Of a stretch of DNA of 64,000 nt, positions 19,056 to 28,939 are shown piece by piece; position 1 is the first letter of the stretch; every line of letters starts with the position of its first letter. Location: positions 124,001 to 188,000 of the forward strand of contig NZ_OY782567.1 in assembly GCF_963677875.1 (NCBI RefSeq). The letters are read 5' to 3'. The notes below the pieces were generated by a model, which was not told the DNA's origin, did no database searches, and saw only the letters and a program-made list of their open reading frames with translations. This DNA is from Thiomicrorhabdus sp. GTDB lineage: Bacteria > Pseudomonadota > Gammaproteobacteria > Thiomicrospirales > Thiomicrospiraceae. The position numbers and the translations under genes are program-made.

Positions 19056-20129
19056 ATGACAAAAAATGTATTGATTCTTCCAGGGGACGGTATCGGTCCT
19101 GAAATTACTGCCGAAGCGGTGAAAGTTCTGAATAAATTGATGGAAACCGACGGTTTGGATGTTTCCATGGAAGAAGATCTGGTGGGCGGTGCTGCTTACG
19201 ATGTCCATAGTGTGCCGCTTGCAGATGAAACGATGGAAAAAGCCAAAGCGGCGGATGCCGTTCTTTTAGGCGCTGTAGGCGGTTATAAATGGGAATCTTT
19301 GGATATTTCCGTGCGCCCTGAAAAAGGGCTGTTGCGTTTGCGTTCCGAAATGGAATTGTTTGCGAATTTACGTCCGGCATTTTTGTACCCGCAGTTGGCG
19401 AGTGCCTCAACGCTGAAACCGGAAGTGGTGGCCGGGCTGGATATTTTGATTGTCCGTGAACTGACCGGGGGGATTTATTTCGGTCAGCCACGCGGGGTAC
19501 GCGTGTTGGATAACGGAGAGCGTGAAGGTTATAACACCTATGTTTATTCCGAGTCTGAAATTAAGCGTATTACGCATGTGGCTTTTCAGGCGGCGATGAA
19601 ACGCAACAAGAAACTGACTTCTGTGGACAAGGCCAATGTTTTGGAAGTGACAGAATTGTGGCGTGAAATTGTTGATGAAATCGCTAAAGAGTATCCGGAA
19701 GTCGAAGTGAATCATATGTATGTCGATAATGCGGCAATGCAGCTGGTTCTAAATCCGAAACAGTTCGATGTGATGGTGACCGGCAATATGTTCGGCGATA
19801 TTCTCTCGGATGAGGCCTCTATGCTGACCGGATCTATCGGTATGCTGGCATCCGCTTCGCTGGATGCGAATAACAAGGGAATGTATGAACCAAGCCACGG
19901 TTCGGCACCGGATATTGCCGGTCAGAACCTTGCGAATCCGCTGGCGACGATTTTGTCGGCGGCAATGATGTTGCGCTATTCTCTTGGGCGTGAAGATCTT
20001 GCAGTCAAAATTGAAAATGCAATCAGCAAGGTGTTGGATCAGGGCTACCGAACCGGAGATATCTGGTCGGAAGGCATGACGAAAGTCAGTTGCAGCGAAA
20101 TGGGTGATGCGGTTGTCACAGCGCTGTAA
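19056..20129 (+). CDS. leuB: 3-isopropylmalate dehydrogenase
   Basis: A 357-residue NAD-dependent decarboxylating dehydrogenase. It has the N-terminal [10 protein letters not shown], the substrate-binding [16 protein letters not shown] region with the loop [10 protein letters not shown], the metal site [18 protein letters not shown] and the NAD-binding [15 protein letters not shown]. It oxidises 3-isopropylmalate to 2-oxoisocaproate, completing the leucine branch begun by LeuCD. An M23 peptidase gene follows 22 bp later. Confidence 0.97.
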   Translation: MTKNVLILPGDGIGPEITAEAVKVLNKLMETDGLDVSMEEDLVGGAAYDVHSVPLADETMEKAKAADAVLLGAVGGYKWESLDISVRPEKGLLRLRSEMELFANLRPAFLYPQLASASTLKPEVVAGLDILIVRELTGGIYFGQPRGVRVLDNGEREGYNTYVYSESEIKRITHVAFQAAMKRNKKLTSVDKANVLEVTELWREIVDEIAKEYPEVEVNHMYVDNAAMQLVLNPKQFDVMVTGNMFGDILSDEASMLTGSIGMLASASLDANNKGMYEPSHGSAPDIAGQNLANPLATILSAAMMLRYSLGREDLAVKIENAISKVLDQGYRTGDIWSEGMTKVSCSEMGDAVVTAL

Positions 20130-20151
20130 GTGCTGACTGCGGAGCCCTGGC

Positions 20152-21126
20152 TTGAGCATGAGAAACCACTTTACGATTACGATTAGTGACGTTTACGGCG
20201 CTAAACACTATTCGTTTAAGCAGGCGATACGGAAATTCGCTTGGTTGTGGGTGTCGGTTCTGCTGGTTTTTTGGATCGTGGGCGGCGTGTCGCTTTACTG
20301 GATGTTGTTTGAAGCCAGACAGATTGAAGCAGATCATAAAATTGCCTTGGAAACTTTGCAAAGCAGTGTGGCAAAAACTCAGGCGGATTATGAAGATCTG
20401 TTGAAAGAAAAAGTGCTGACTGAACGGGAGCTGTCGCAGAAAAGTGACCAGCTTGCTTTCCTTGATCAAACGCTTCAAGGTGTTGAGGATTTGATCGGTT
20501 TGAAAGGGAATGCGGTCGACTCGATTGATTATCAGGATCGAATGAAGCGTGTTCAGTTGGATTCGTTGGGCAAACGTCTGATGTTAGAGCTGGTTCCCAG
20601 TGGTGCGGCGGTTAAAAATTATAAAGGGCTGACTAGCCCCTATGGTTACCGCAAGCACCCGATTACCGGCGTGCGTCAGTTGCACGGCGGGATCGATTAC
20701 AAGGCTGAAATGGGTGAGCCGGTGTTAGCGACTGCGGATGGTGTGGTTCAGTATGCTGCTTATAACAAAAGCAGTGGCTACGGAAATTTGATTTCGATTG
20801 CGCACTCCAACGGTTTTCGAACCCGTTATGGACACTTAAAATCGATGGCGGTGAAAGTCGGTGATTACGTGAGCAAAGGGCAGGTGATCGGTGCAGTCGG
20901 TTCCTCCGGGCGTTCGACGGGGCCGCATTTGCATTATGAAGTTTGGTTTTTGCAACGGCGCTTAAATCCGGAGCCTTTTCAGGACTGGGGGTTGGCGAAT
21001 TACGACAGCATTTTCGAGCAGGTGAAAAAGGTACCATGGGGTTCTTTAAGTCAAGCAATCGATCATCAGATTCGACTGGTGGAAAAACAATTCTCGCCGC
21101 AAAATGCGTCATCAAAGGTGAATTAA
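20152..21126 (+). CDS. M23-family peptidoglycan endopeptidase, membrane-anchored
   Basis: A 324-residue protein with a short cytoplasmic start, one TM helix (about residues 30-52: WLWVSVLLVFWIVGGVSLYW), a periplasmic coiled coil (about 55-120) and a C-terminal LytM/M23 domain. Zinc ligands are in LHGGIDY (HxxxD) and PHLHYEV (HxH), so it should be an active endopeptidase cutting peptidoglycan cross-bridges. A TTG start at 20152 fits the GGAG seven bases upstream better than the ATG at 20158. The 3' end overlaps the bactofilin gene by 91 bp. M23 peptidases paired with bactofilins shape the cell wall in several bacteria, so a joint role in cell shape is likely. Confidence 0.88.
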   Translation: MSMRNHFTITISDVYGAKHYSFKQAIRKFAWLWVSVLLVFWIVGGVSLYWMLFEARQIEADHKIALETLQSSVAKTQADYEDLLKEKVLTERELSQKSDQLAFLDQTLQGVEDLIGLKGNAVDSIDYQDRMKRVQLDSLGKRLMLELVPSGAAVKNYKGLTSPYGYRKHPITGVRQLHGGIDYKAEMGEPVLATADGVVQYAAYNKSSGYGNLISIAHSNGFRTRYGHLKSMAVKVGDYVSKGQVIGAVGSSGRSTGPHLHYEVWFLQRRLNPEPFQDWGLANYDSIFEQVKKVPWGSLSQAIDHQIRLVEKQFSPQNASSKVN

Positions 21127-21509
21127 CTCATCAGGACGGTGCTTTGCATGTGGATGGCACTGTTGAGGGGATTCTGGACAGCGATCACGATGTTTCGATC
21201 GGGCATGGTGGACGGGTTTCGGGGCTCGTCAAAGCTCGTAACCTGGTTGTCAGCGGGCTTTTGGAAGGAAAGGTCGCCTGTGAAAGTCTGGAAATTCTGA
21301 AAGGTGGAAAGTTTGTCGGGGAGCTGGTGTGTGGCGATTTGTCGATCGAGAGCGGCGGAAAATTTGTCGGACATAACCATGAGTTGACTGAAGACGGTGT
21401 GGTTCTTGGCTTGCCGGAAACCTTTCAAAAATTGATTCACGGACAGTTGGTCGATGATGGTTTGCAGAAAACTTTAAACAATATCGAAAGAGTCCAGCAT
21501 GAGGCATAA
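21036..21509 (+). CDS. Bactofilin (polymer-forming cytoskeletal protein)
   Basis: A 157-residue protein starting MGFFKSSNRSSDST at 21036. A disordered N-terminus is followed by the bactofilin beta-helix with repeated Gly-Val/Ile turns (ALHVDGTVEGILDSDHDVSIG, GRVSGLVKARNLVVSGLLEG, GGKFVGELVCGDLSIESGGK). Bactofilins polymerise without nucleotide and localise wall enzymes. The gene begins inside the M23 peptidase gene in another frame (91-bp overlap), implying translational coupling. A possible earlier start at 20943 would extend far into the peptidase reading frame and lacks family similarity. Confidence 0.87.
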   Translation: MGFFKSSNRSSDSTGGKTILAAKCVIKGELTHQDGALHVDGTVEGILDSDHDVSIGHGGRVSGLVKARNLVVSGLLEGKVACESLEILKGGKFVGELVCGDLSIESGGKFVGHNHELTEDGVVLGLPETFQKLIHGQLVDDGLQKTLNNIERVQHEA

Positions 21510-21553
21510 GCGCCGTTCATTTCAAAGATGAAAGGTGCTTTACGAATTTTTTT
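21510..21553 (+). terminator. Possible terminator after the bactofilin gene
   Basis: GCGCC-TTCAT at 21510-21520 pairs with ATGAA-GGTGC at 21528-21538 with one mismatch, followed by a T-rich stretch that begins a few bases late. A weak or partial terminator before asd. Confidence 0.4.
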
Positions 21554-21588
21554 ATTTACGACAAAATTTAAACAAGGAATAGGGTCGA

Positions 21589-22611
21589 ATGTCGAAGTTA
21601 TACGATATCGCAGTTGTCGGTGCTACCGGCGCGGTAGGTGAAACCATTTTAAAAGTGCTGGAAGAGCGTCATTTCCCGGTCGGGAATCTTTATCCTCTGG
21701 CGTCCAGCCGATCTGCCGGCAAAAAGATCGAATTTAACGGCAAATGGGTTGAAGTGCTTGATTTGGAAACTTTCGATTTTTCCAAAGCGCAGATCGGTCT
21801 GTTCTCTCCAGGAGCCAGTATTTCAAAAGTTTATGCGCCAAAAGCTGCGGAAGCCGGTTGTGTCGTTGTGGACAATACTTCTCAGTTCCGTTATGAGGAC
21901 GATATTCCACTGGTTGTCCCAGAGGTGAATCCTGATGCGGTTGCCGGTTACAAAACCCGTGGCATTATTGCCAACCCGAATTGTTCGACGATTCAAATGC
22001 TGGTGGCTTTGAAGCCGATCCATGATGCGGTTGGGATTAAGCGTATCAATGTGGCGACTTATCAGGCGGTTTCGGGCTCCGGTAAAGAAGCCATTGAAGA
22101 GTTGGCAACCCAGACTGCAAACCTGCTGAATATGAAACCGGTTGAAGCGAACGTCTATCCGAAACAGATCGCTTTTAACTGTATTCCGCAAATTGACGTT
22201 TTTATGGATAACGGCTACACCAAAGAAGAAATGAAGATGGTGTGGGAGACCAAGAAGATCATGGGTGACGACTCGATTCTTGTCAATCCGACAGCTGTTC
22301 GGGTTCCGGTTTTCTTTGGACACAGTGAAGCGGTGCATATCGAAACGGCTCGAAAAATCACCGCTGCCGAGGCCAAAGAAATTATGGCAAAGGCTGACGG
22401 GGTGGTTTTAATCGACGAGCAGGTTGACGGTGGCTATCCGACGGCGGTCAGTGATGCAGCCGATACCAATCCGGTATATGTTGGTCGTATTCGTGAGGAT
22501 ATTTCTTGTGAAAATGGCTTGAATATGTGGGTTGTTGCCGACAATGTCCGCAAAGGGGCCGCAACGAATACGGTGCAGATCGCCGAGTTGTTGATCAGAG
22601 ACCATCTGTAA
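21589..22611 (+). CDS. asd: Aspartate-semialdehyde dehydrogenase
   Basis: A 340-residue enzyme reducing aspartyl phosphate to aspartate semialdehyde for lysine, threonine, methionine and diaminopimelate synthesis. It has an NADP-binding GATGAVGETIL, catalytic C132 in NPNCSTIQM and the substrate/His region RVPVFFGHSEAVHIET. truA begins 3 bp after its stop codon. In many gammaproteobacteria fimV lies between asd and truA; here it is absent. Confidence 0.96.
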   Translation: MSKLYDIAVVGATGAVGETILKVLEERHFPVGNLYPLASSRSAGKKIEFNGKWVEVLDLETFDFSKAQIGLFSPGASISKVYAPKAAEAGCVVVDNTSQFRYEDDIPLVVPEVNPDAVAGYKTRGIIANPNCSTIQMLVALKPIHDAVGIKRINVATYQAVSGSGKEAIEELATQTANLLNMKPVEANVYPKQIAFNCIPQIDVFMDNGYTKEEMKMVWETKKIMGDDSILVNPTAVRVPVFFGHSEAVHIETARKITAAEAKEIMAKADGVVLIDEQVDGGYPTAVSDAADTNPVYVGRIREDISCENGLNMWVVADNVRKGAATNTVQIAELLIRDHL

Positions 22612-22614
22612 ACG

Positions 22615-23397
22615 ATGCGCATTGCCTTGGGCGTCGAATATCAGGGAAGTCGTTACTGTGGATGGCAGCGTCAGGGGCATTGCGATTCGGTTCAGGCCAA
22701 TCTTGAAGATGCTCTGGGGCGAATAGCGGCTCACGAAGTGTCTTTATTTTGTGCCGGGCGAACCGATACTGGCGTGCATGCGATCGGTCAGGTGGTGCAT
22801 TTTGAAACCGAATCGTACAGACCGGCCAAAGCATGGATTGAGGGGACGAATACCCAATTGCCGCCGGATATCCGTGTTATCTGGGCCAAAGAGATGGACG
22901 ACGAGTTTCATGCGCGTTTTTCGGCAAATGCCCGTCAATATCGTTATGTGATTTTTAATCGTTCGGTACACAGTGCCGTGCTGGCCGGAAGGGTTACGTG
23001 GGAGCCTTACCGACTGGATGAATCGCGAATGAATCTGGCGGCTCAGGCTTTGATCGGAGAGCAGGATTTCAGCGCTTTTCGCGCGGCGGCCTGTCAGGCA
23101 AGTCATGCACGTCGCGACATTCAGAAGGTGGCTGTCAGTCGTCGTGGAGATATGGTGTTTATTGATATCCAGGCTAACGCTTTTCTGCATCACATGGTGC
23201 GTAACATAAGTGGAACTCTGATTAAGATCGGTAAACACCAGGCAAGCGTTGATTGGGTTTCAGAGTTGCTGGCCGCCAGAGATCGAACTTTGGCCGCCCC
23301 GACAGCGCCGGCGGACGGGCTTTATTTCGTAAATGCTTTTTACCCTCCGGAATTCGCGATTCCGCAACAACCTCTAAACGAGATCTTATGGCAATAA
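22615..23397 (+). CDS. truA: tRNA pseudouridine(38-40) synthase TruA
   Basis: A 260-residue pseudouridine synthase with the catalytic Asp D51 in AGRTDTGVHA and the conserved FLHHMVRNISGTL near the C-terminus. It modifies U38-U40 in the anticodon arm of many tRNAs. It follows asd by 3 bp and overlaps trpF by 10 bp, so it belongs to the same transcript. Confidence 0.96.
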   Translation: MRIALGVEYQGSRYCGWQRQGHCDSVQANLEDALGRIAAHEVSLFCAGRTDTGVHAIGQVVHFETESYRPAKAWIEGTNTQLPPDIRVIWAKEMDDEFHARFSANARQYRYVIFNRSVHSAVLAGRVTWEPYRLDESRMNLAAQALIGEQDFSAFRAAACQASHARRDIQKVAVSRRGDMVFIDIQANAFLHHMVRNISGTLIKIGKHQASVDWVSELLAARDRTLAAPTAPADGLYFVNAFYPPEFAIPQQPLNEILWQ

Positions 23398-24035
23398 CAG
23401 CTCCTCCTGTTGCACGTACCCGTGTTAAAATCTGCGGTTTGACGAATGTTGAAGATGCTCTGGCGGCCTGCTATGCGGGGGCGGATGCAATTGGTCTGGT
23501 GTTTTTTCCACCCAGTCCGCGGAATGTCTCTCTGGCTGCTGCGGCAGAAATCGCCGCGTCGATCCCAGCATTTGTCACTAAAACGGCGTTGTTTGTCGAC
23601 CCGGATGCGGAGTTGGTTCGCAGGGTGTTGCAGAAAGTCGATATCGATCTTCTGCAATTTCATGGTGATGAATCGGCTGAATTCTGCGAGTCATTCGACC
23701 GACCTTATATTAAAGCGGTTGCCATGCAGGAGACGACAGAGCTGGCTGAGTTGGCGAGCCGTTATGCTTCTGCAAGTGGTTTGCTTCTGGATACTTACAA
23801 GCCGGGTGTTCCGGGAGGAACCGGGGAAAGTTTCAACTGGCAGTGGGCCCGCCCCCCGCATCCGGTTCCAATCATTTTGGCCGGAGGTTTGACCGCGGAG
23901 AATGTTGCGGATGCCATCCGAATCGTCAGCCCTTGGGCGGTAGATGTCAGCGGGGGGGTCGAGCTGTGCAAGGGCAAAAAATCCGCTGAGAAAATACAGA
24001 AATTTATTAAGAATGCAACGAGTAGAGTCGAATGA
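23388..24035 (+). CDS. trpF: Phosphoribosylanthranilate isomerase
   Basis: A 215-residue TIM barrel with the N-terminal [14 protein letters not shown] (catalytic Cys), central [10 protein letters not shown] and [16 protein letters not shown] (catalytic Asp) and a phosphate-binding [10 protein letters not shown] / DVSGGVE. It catalyses the Amadori step of tryptophan synthesis. The start [13 protein letters not shown] at 23388 fits homologues; an in-frame extension to 23253 runs through truA. It overlaps trpB by 4 bp (ATGA). Confidence 0.95.
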   Translation: MAITAPPVARTRVKICGLTNVEDALAACYAGADAIGLVFFPPSPRNVSLAAAAEIAASIPAFVTKTALFVDPDAELVRRVLQKVDIDLLQFHGDESAEFCESFDRPYIKAVAMQETTELAELASRYASASGLLLDTYKPGVPGGTGESFNWQWARPPHPVPIILAGGLTAENVADAIRIVSPWAVDVSGGVELCKGKKSAEKIQKFIKNATSRVE

Positions 24036-25237
24036 CAGTAGATTTTTCTAAGTTTCCCGATGAGCATGGACATTTTGGGTCTTACGGTGGAGTCTTTGCG
24101 CCCGAAACCCTGATGGCGGCTTTGGAGCAGCTGAATAACGAATACGAAAGCGTTAAAAATGATCCGGATTTTTTGGATGAGCTGGCGCAGGATTTACGGG
24201 ATTATGTCGGACGGCCGACTCCGTTGTATCTGGCCAAGCGCTGGTCGGAAGAGTTGGGCGGTGCGAAAATTTACTTGAAGCGCGAAGATTTGAACCATAC
24301 CGGCGCTCATAAGGTGAACAATACAATCGGGCAGGCGCTGTTGGCCAAGCGTTTAGGGAAGACCCGGATTATTGCCGAGACCGGTGCCGGTCAGCATGGA
24401 GTGGCCAGTGCGACTGTTGCTGCTCGGCTCGGTTTGGAATGTGTGGTTTATATGGGGGCCGATGATGTCGTTCGTCAGGCTCCGAACGTAGCGCGTATGC
24501 GTATGCTGGGTGCGACGGTGATTGCCGTTGAATCCGGTTCCAGAACGTTAAAAGATGCTTTGAACGAAGCGATGCGCGACTGGGTGACCAATGTGGACGA
24601 CACCTTTTATATTATCGGTACGGTCGCAGGCCCGCATCCGTACCCGGCAATGGTTCGTGATTTTCAAACCGTTATCGGGTGCGAAGCGCGCGAACAGATT
24701 CTGGAGAAAGAAGGTAAGTTGCCGGATGCCTTGATTGCCTGTGTTGGCGGCGGTTCGAATGCCATTGGCCTGTTCCATAAATTCCTGCCGGACGAAAGTG
24801 TTCAAATCTATGGTGTTGAACCGGCTGGCCATGGTTTGGATACCGGAGAACATGCGGCTCCGCTTTGCAAAGGTAAGCCGGGTGTGCTGCATGGTAACCG
24901 TACATATTTGATGCAAGACGAGCATGGTCAGATTTTAGGCACGCATTCGATTTCCGCCGGCTTGGATTATCCGGGCGTGGGTCCGGAGCATTCATGGTTA
25001 AAAGATATCGGGCGAGTGAATTACGTTGCGATTGACGATGAGGAAGCTTTGCAGGGGTTTCGGGATCTGACGCGCTTTGAAGGCATTATTCCCGCGCTGG
25101 AATCCAGTCATGCAATTGCTTATGCGACAAAGCTGGCGCCGACCATGTCCAAAGAGCAGAGCATTATTGTTAATCTGTCCGGGCGCGGTGACAAAGATAT
25201 GAATACCATCGCCCAGATTGAAGGGATTGAGTTTTAA
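24032..25237 (+). CDS. trpB: Tryptophan synthase beta chain
   Basis: A 401-residue PLP enzyme with the cofactor Lys K94 in [11 protein letters not shown]-loop [11 protein letters not shown] and the phosphate-binding GGGSNAIG. It condenses indole with serine to give tryptophan, in an alpha2-beta2 complex with TrpA. It lies between trpF and trpA with a 4-bp overlap upstream and an 8-bp gap downstream. Confidence 0.97.
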   Translation: MTVDFSKFPDEHGHFGSYGGVFAPETLMAALEQLNNEYESVKNDPDFLDELAQDLRDYVGRPTPLYLAKRWSEELGGAKIYLKREDLNHTGAHKVNNTIGQALLAKRLGKTRIIAETGAGQHGVASATVAARLGLECVVYMGADDVVRQAPNVARMRMLGATVIAVESGSRTLKDALNEAMRDWVTNVDDTFYIIGTVAGPHPYPAMVRDFQTVIGCEAREQILEKEGKLPDALIACVGGGSNAIGLFHKFLPDESVQIYGVEPAGHGLDTGEHAAPLCKGKPGVLHGNRTYLMQDEHGQILGTHSISAGLDYPGVGPEHSWLKDIGRVNYVAIDDEEALQGFRDLTRFEGIIPALESSHAIAYATKLAPTMSKEQSIIVNLSGRGDKDMNTIAQIEGIEF

Positions 25238-25245
25238 GGTTGGGT

Positions 25246-26076
25246 ATGAGCAGAATACAAACGAAACTTGCCGATTTGAAAGCGGCTGGGAAAACCGCAT
25301 TGATACCGTATTTAACGGCTGGAGATCCTGAGCCGAATGCGACCGTTGATCTGATGCATTTGCTGGTTGAGAAAGGTGCGGATGCCATTGAGTTGGGGGT
25401 TCCTTTTTCGGACCCGATGGCAGATGGACCGGTCATTCAAAAAGCGGTGGAACGTGCTTTGGAGCATCATGTCAGTTTGGATGATGTTTTGGAGTTTGTC
25501 CGCGTCTTTCGTGAGAAAGATGGAACCACGCCGATCATTCTGATGGGGTATCTGAATCCGATCGAAGCCATGGGATTTGAGGCGTTTTCCAATGCGGCGG
25601 CTTCGGTTGGAGTTGATGGTGTACTGACCGTCGATATGCCGCCGGAAGAGTCTCAAGGTTATTTGCCCGCTTTGGATAGCCACGGTCTGGATAGAGTATT
25701 TCTGGTTTCCCCGACGACACCGCCGAAGCGTTTGCAGGCTGTGAATGAAAAAGGCAGCGGGTTTGTCTATTATGTTTCCCTGAAGGGCGTGACCGGATCG
25801 AAACAGCTGGATGTCGCTTCGGTGACCGAACATATGGATGCTCTGCGCCGGACAATGCAGATGCCGATTGGTATCGGTTTCGGTATTCGGGACGGGGAGT
25901 CGGCTTTCGAAATGGCCAAACTTGGCGATGCCGTTATTGTCGGTTCGGCACTGGTGAGTCTCATCGAAGCGAATGAGACGAAAGGTCTTTACGATATACA
26001 TCTCGCAATCGGCGAGAAAATGAACGAATTCCGCTCGGCGATTGATCGTGCCGATGCGCTAACCGCTCAGGAGTAA
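25246..26076 (+). CDS. trpA: Tryptophan synthase alpha chain
   Basis: A 276-residue TIM barrel that cleaves indole-3-glycerol phosphate. Catalytic residues E49 ([10 protein letters not shown]) and D60 (DPMADGP) are present, as is the [10 protein letters not shown] phosphate-binding turn. The ATG at 25246 is preferred over the TTG at 25240 because AAGG lies 6 bp before it. accD begins 2 bp after the stop. Confidence 0.96.
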   Translation: MSRIQTKLADLKAAGKTALIPYLTAGDPEPNATVDLMHLLVEKGADAIELGVPFSDPMADGPVIQKAVERALEHHVSLDDVLEFVRVFREKDGTTPIILMGYLNPIEAMGFEAFSNAAASVGVDGVLTVDMPPEESQGYLPALDSHGLDRVFLVSPTTPPKRLQAVNEKGSGFVYYVSLKGVTGSKQLDVASVTEHMDALRRTMQMPIGIGFGIRDGESAFEMAKLGDAVIVGSALVSLIEANETKGLYDIHLAIGEKMNEFRSAIDRADALTAQE

Positions 26077-26078
26077 TT

Positions 26079-26933
26079 ATGAACTGGTTTGAAAAAATTT
26101 TACCAAGTATTAAACAGGTCGCCGAGCGTAAAAAATCCGTTCCGGAAGGGTTGTGGACCAAATGTCCGAAGTGTGAAAGCACTTTGTATCGTGCCGAGGT
26201 TACCCGTAATCAGGAAGTGTGTCCGAAATGTGATCACCATATGCGTCTTGGTGGTCGCCAGCGTTTGACGACATTTTTGGATGAGGGCAGTTTCAATGAA
26301 TTTGCCGAAAATATTTCTCCGGTTGATGCCTTGAAATTCAGAGATCTCAAGAAGTATAAGGATCGTTTGTCGGCGGCACAAAAAGCCACCGGAGAAAAAG
26401 ATGCTTTGATTACGGCGACCGGTACTATCAATCAGCTTCCGGTGGTGGTAGCCGCTTTTGAATTTAAGTTCATGGGTGGTTCCATGGGATCGGTCGTCGG
26501 TGAAAAATTCGTACGTGCCGTGAATGAAGCCATTGAGCGACAAGCGCCGTTTATCTGTTTTTCGGCCAGCGGCGGTGCGCGTATGCAGGAAGCGCTTTTC
26601 TCTTTGATGCAGATGGCAAAAACCAGCGCAGCTTTAGGGCGTCTTCGTGCGCAGAAACTGCCATTCGTTTCGGTTTTGACCGATCCGACAATGGGAGGTG
26701 TTTCGGCCAGTTTTGCAATGCTTGGCGACCTGAATATCGCCGAACCAAAAGCTTTAATCGGTTTTGCCGGCCCGCGTGTTATCGAACAGACGGTGCGCGA
26801 AAAACTGCCGGAAGGGTTTCAGCGTAGTGAATTTTTGCTGGAGCATGGCGCGATCGATCGTATCGTTCACCGTCATCAGCTGCGGGATGAAATTTCGTCA
26901 ATGTGCAGTATGCTGATGAGTCAAGCTGGTTGA
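26079..26933 (+). CDS. accD: Acetyl-CoA carboxylase carboxyltransferase subunit beta
   Basis: A 284-residue crotonase-fold subunit with a zinc ribbon of C29, C32, C48 and C51 (CPKC...CPKC) and the oxyanion-hole sequence [11 protein letters not shown]. With AccA it moves CO2 from carboxybiotin to acetyl-CoA, giving malonyl-CoA for fatty-acid synthesis. The trpA-accD-folC order is a standard gammaproteobacterial arrangement. Confidence 0.97.
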   Translation: MNWFEKILPSIKQVAERKKSVPEGLWTKCPKCESTLYRAEVTRNQEVCPKCDHHMRLGGRQRLTTFLDEGSFNEFAENISPVDALKFRDLKKYKDRLSAAQKATGEKDALITATGTINQLPVVVAAFEFKFMGGSMGSVVGEKFVRAVNEAIERQAPFICFSASGGARMQEALFSLMQMAKTSAALGRLRAQKLPFVSVLTDPTMGGVSASFAMLGDLNIAEPKALIGFAGPRVIEQTVREKLPEGFQRSEFLLEHGAIDRIVHRHQLRDEISSMCSMLMSQAG

Positions 26934-26947
26934 AGGTTGCTAGATAA

Positions 26948-28240
26948 TTGCCGATGCTGCCTCCTGACCGACAATCGTCTCTGAATGAATGGGTTGACTG
27001 GTTATTGCACCTGCATGCTCAGGAAATCGATCTCGGACTTGAGCGTGCCGCTCAGGTTGCGGGAGAGATGGCTTTATTGCCTCCTGCACCTAAAGTGATC
27101 AGCGTTGCCGGGACTAACGGCAAAGGCTCAAGCGTCGCGATGTTGACGGCGGTTCTGCAGGCTGCCGGTTATCGAGTCGGCAGTTATACGTCACCGCATA
27201 TCCGTTTTTTTAACGAGCGCATCCGCATCAATGGCGCGATGGTTGACGACCGGATTATTGTTGAGGCATTCGAGGCGATAGAACGCAACAGAAAACAGAC
27301 CAAATTGACGTATTTCGAGTTTTCAACGTTGGCTGCTTTAAAGGTCTTCAAGGACGAGAAGGTTGACGTAGCTGTGCTTGAAGTAGGCCTCGGCGGGCGT
27401 CTGGATGCGGTGAATATTGTGGATGCTGATGCCGCTTTGATAACGGCAATTGATGTTGATCATGTCGATTGGCTTGGCGATGATCGTTCGTTGATCGCTT
27501 TGGAAAAAGCCGGTATTGCGAGAAAGGGTCGCCCCGCCGTTTGTTCGGATCCTTGTCCGCCAGATCGTTTGGCAGATTATATGCGGAGTCAGAAGATCCC
27601 GTTTTATCAACTGGGGAAGGATTTCAATTATCAAAAAAATCGGGATGGTTGGTCTTTCCGTTTTGGGGAAGATGGCATGCCCGATTTGCCGTTGCCGTCA
27701 CTGAAAGGAGACTTTCAGTTACAGAATGCGTCCGGTGTGTTGGCGATTCTGCAACGATCAGGGTTGGTGTGTGATGCCCGCTCAATTGCCGATGGATTGA
27801 AAAATGTCGAGCATGAGGGGCGTTTACAACTTGTCGATTTGGATGGACAGAGTTGGTTGTTTGATGTTGCGCATAACCCGCAGTCTGCGCAGGTTCTGGC
27901 CGATTACCTGAGCAGGGAAACGGAAGCAAAGATGGCAGCCAAGAGGATCGCGGTGTTCTCGGTGCTGAATGATAAGGATTCCTTGCCGATGGTGCAGGCC
28001 TTGTCTCCGTACATTGATCGCTGGGCCATTGCGGAGCTTCCGGGGCCGAGAGCCTTGTCTTTAAGCGAGTTGCAGATGCTGTTGCTCCGGGCAGGTGTAG
28101 ATCCGAATAAGCTGTTTTCATTCGATTCCATGAAGGAGGCCGTTTTCTGGGGGAGAGGTCAGGCTCAGATGCCGATTTTGGTATGGGGATCGTTTTTTAC
28201 TGTTTCACAAGTGAAAGAGGCTTTGGAAAACGCCGAGTAG
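26948..28240 (+). CDS. folC: Bifunctional folylpolyglutamate / dihydrofolate synthase
   Basis: A 430-residue Mur-ligase-family enzyme with the P-loop SVAGTNGKGSSVAML, the metal/substrate EVGLGGRLDAVN region and the C-terminal FDVAHNPQSAQVL. It adds glutamate to dihydropteroate and to folates. Start choice is uncertain: TTG at 26948 is 11 bp from an AAGG, and an in-frame ATG lies at 26954. It is separated by 5 bp from the SPOR-domain gene. Confidence 0.93.
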   Translation: MPMLPPDRQSSLNEWVDWLLHLHAQEIDLGLERAAQVAGEMALLPPAPKVISVAGTNGKGSSVAMLTAVLQAAGYRVGSYTSPHIRFFNERIRINGAMVDDRIIVEAFEAIERNRKQTKLTYFEFSTLAALKVFKDEKVDVAVLEVGLGGRLDAVNIVDADAALITAIDVDHVDWLGDDRSLIALEKAGIARKGRPAVCSDPCPPDRLADYMRSQKIPFYQLGKDFNYQKNRDGWSFRFGEDGMPDLPLPSLKGDFQLQNASGVLAILQRSGLVCDARSIADGLKNVEHEGRLQLVDLDGQSWLFDVAHNPQSAQVLADYLSRETEAKMAAKRIAVFSVLNDKDSLPMVQALSPYIDRWAIAELPGPRALSLSELQMLLLRAGVDPNKLFSFDSMKEAVFWGRGQAQMPILVWGSFFTVSQVKEALENAE

Positions 28241-28245
28241 ATTTT

Positions 28246-28878
28246 ATGGATCCGATAAGTAAGCATCGTTTGACCGGAGCGGCAATCTGGTTGGTTTTAT
28301 TGATCTGGATCGTTCCGGAATGGTATAGCCATCCGGTCAATTTCCATCCGAAAGGCATGCCGCTGGAAGAGAGTCAGGCGACCAGGCCGTTGGTGGAGCA
28401 TCCGTTTCTGCTGTCAGGTGAAATTGCCCAGCCGGGAGAGCCGAATACTTCTTCTGCGCACCGACAATCCGCGGAACAGGAGCTTTATCCGGTACTGACT
28501 GAAGAACAGGAGCTGGCGCAGCGAGAAGCCGAACGAACGCGTTTGGAAGTCCCGCCTCTTCGAAAAGAAGAGAAGACCTCTGCGAATCCGGTTGTGGCTA
28601 AGAAGCCGGCGCAGGACCTTGCCGTCGTAAAGGCGGAAAAAGCTGAAAACGGTGGCTGGCTGGTGTTGCTAGCGTCTTATAAAGAAAAGAAAAATGCGCA
28701 GGCGGCATTGGAAAAACTGCGGAAGCAGGGGTATGGCGCCTCAATTAAATATTTTCAAAAATCCAAGGTCTATTCTCTCCGGAGCGGGCCTTATTCCAGC
28801 AAGCTGAAAGCCGAACAGGATCAGCGTAAACTGGATAAACTGTTGCGTATCAAATCCATGATCGTGCAACTTAAGTAG
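28246..28878 (+). CDS. SPOR-domain protein (DedD-like)
   Basis: A 210-residue protein starting MDPISKHRLTG. A single TM helix (about residues 12-28) is followed by a low-complexity Glu/Pro/Lys-rich periplasmic linker and a C-terminal SPOR domain (about 138-210: GGWLVLLASYKEKKNAQAALEK ending in RSGPYSSK...IKSMIVQ). SPOR domains bind denuded glycan strands at the division septum. Its place between folC and purF matches dedD of Escherichia coli. A cvpA gene, usually found next, is missing. Confidence 0.85.
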   Translation: MDPISKHRLTGAAIWLVLLIWIVPEWYSHPVNFHPKGMPLEESQATRPLVEHPFLLSGEIAQPGEPNTSSAHRQSAEQELYPVLTEEQELAQREAERTRLEVPPLRKEEKTSANPVVAKKPAQDLAVVKAEKAENGGWLVLLASYKEKKNAQAALEKLRKQGYGASIKYFQKSKVYSLRSGPYSSKLKAEQDQRKLDKLLRIKSMIVQLK

Positions 28879-28939
28879 AGCGTGTGTTTTCTCAAAGCAG
28901 GCGTTTTAAAACTAAATGAACTAAGAGAGTGTACAAGAC

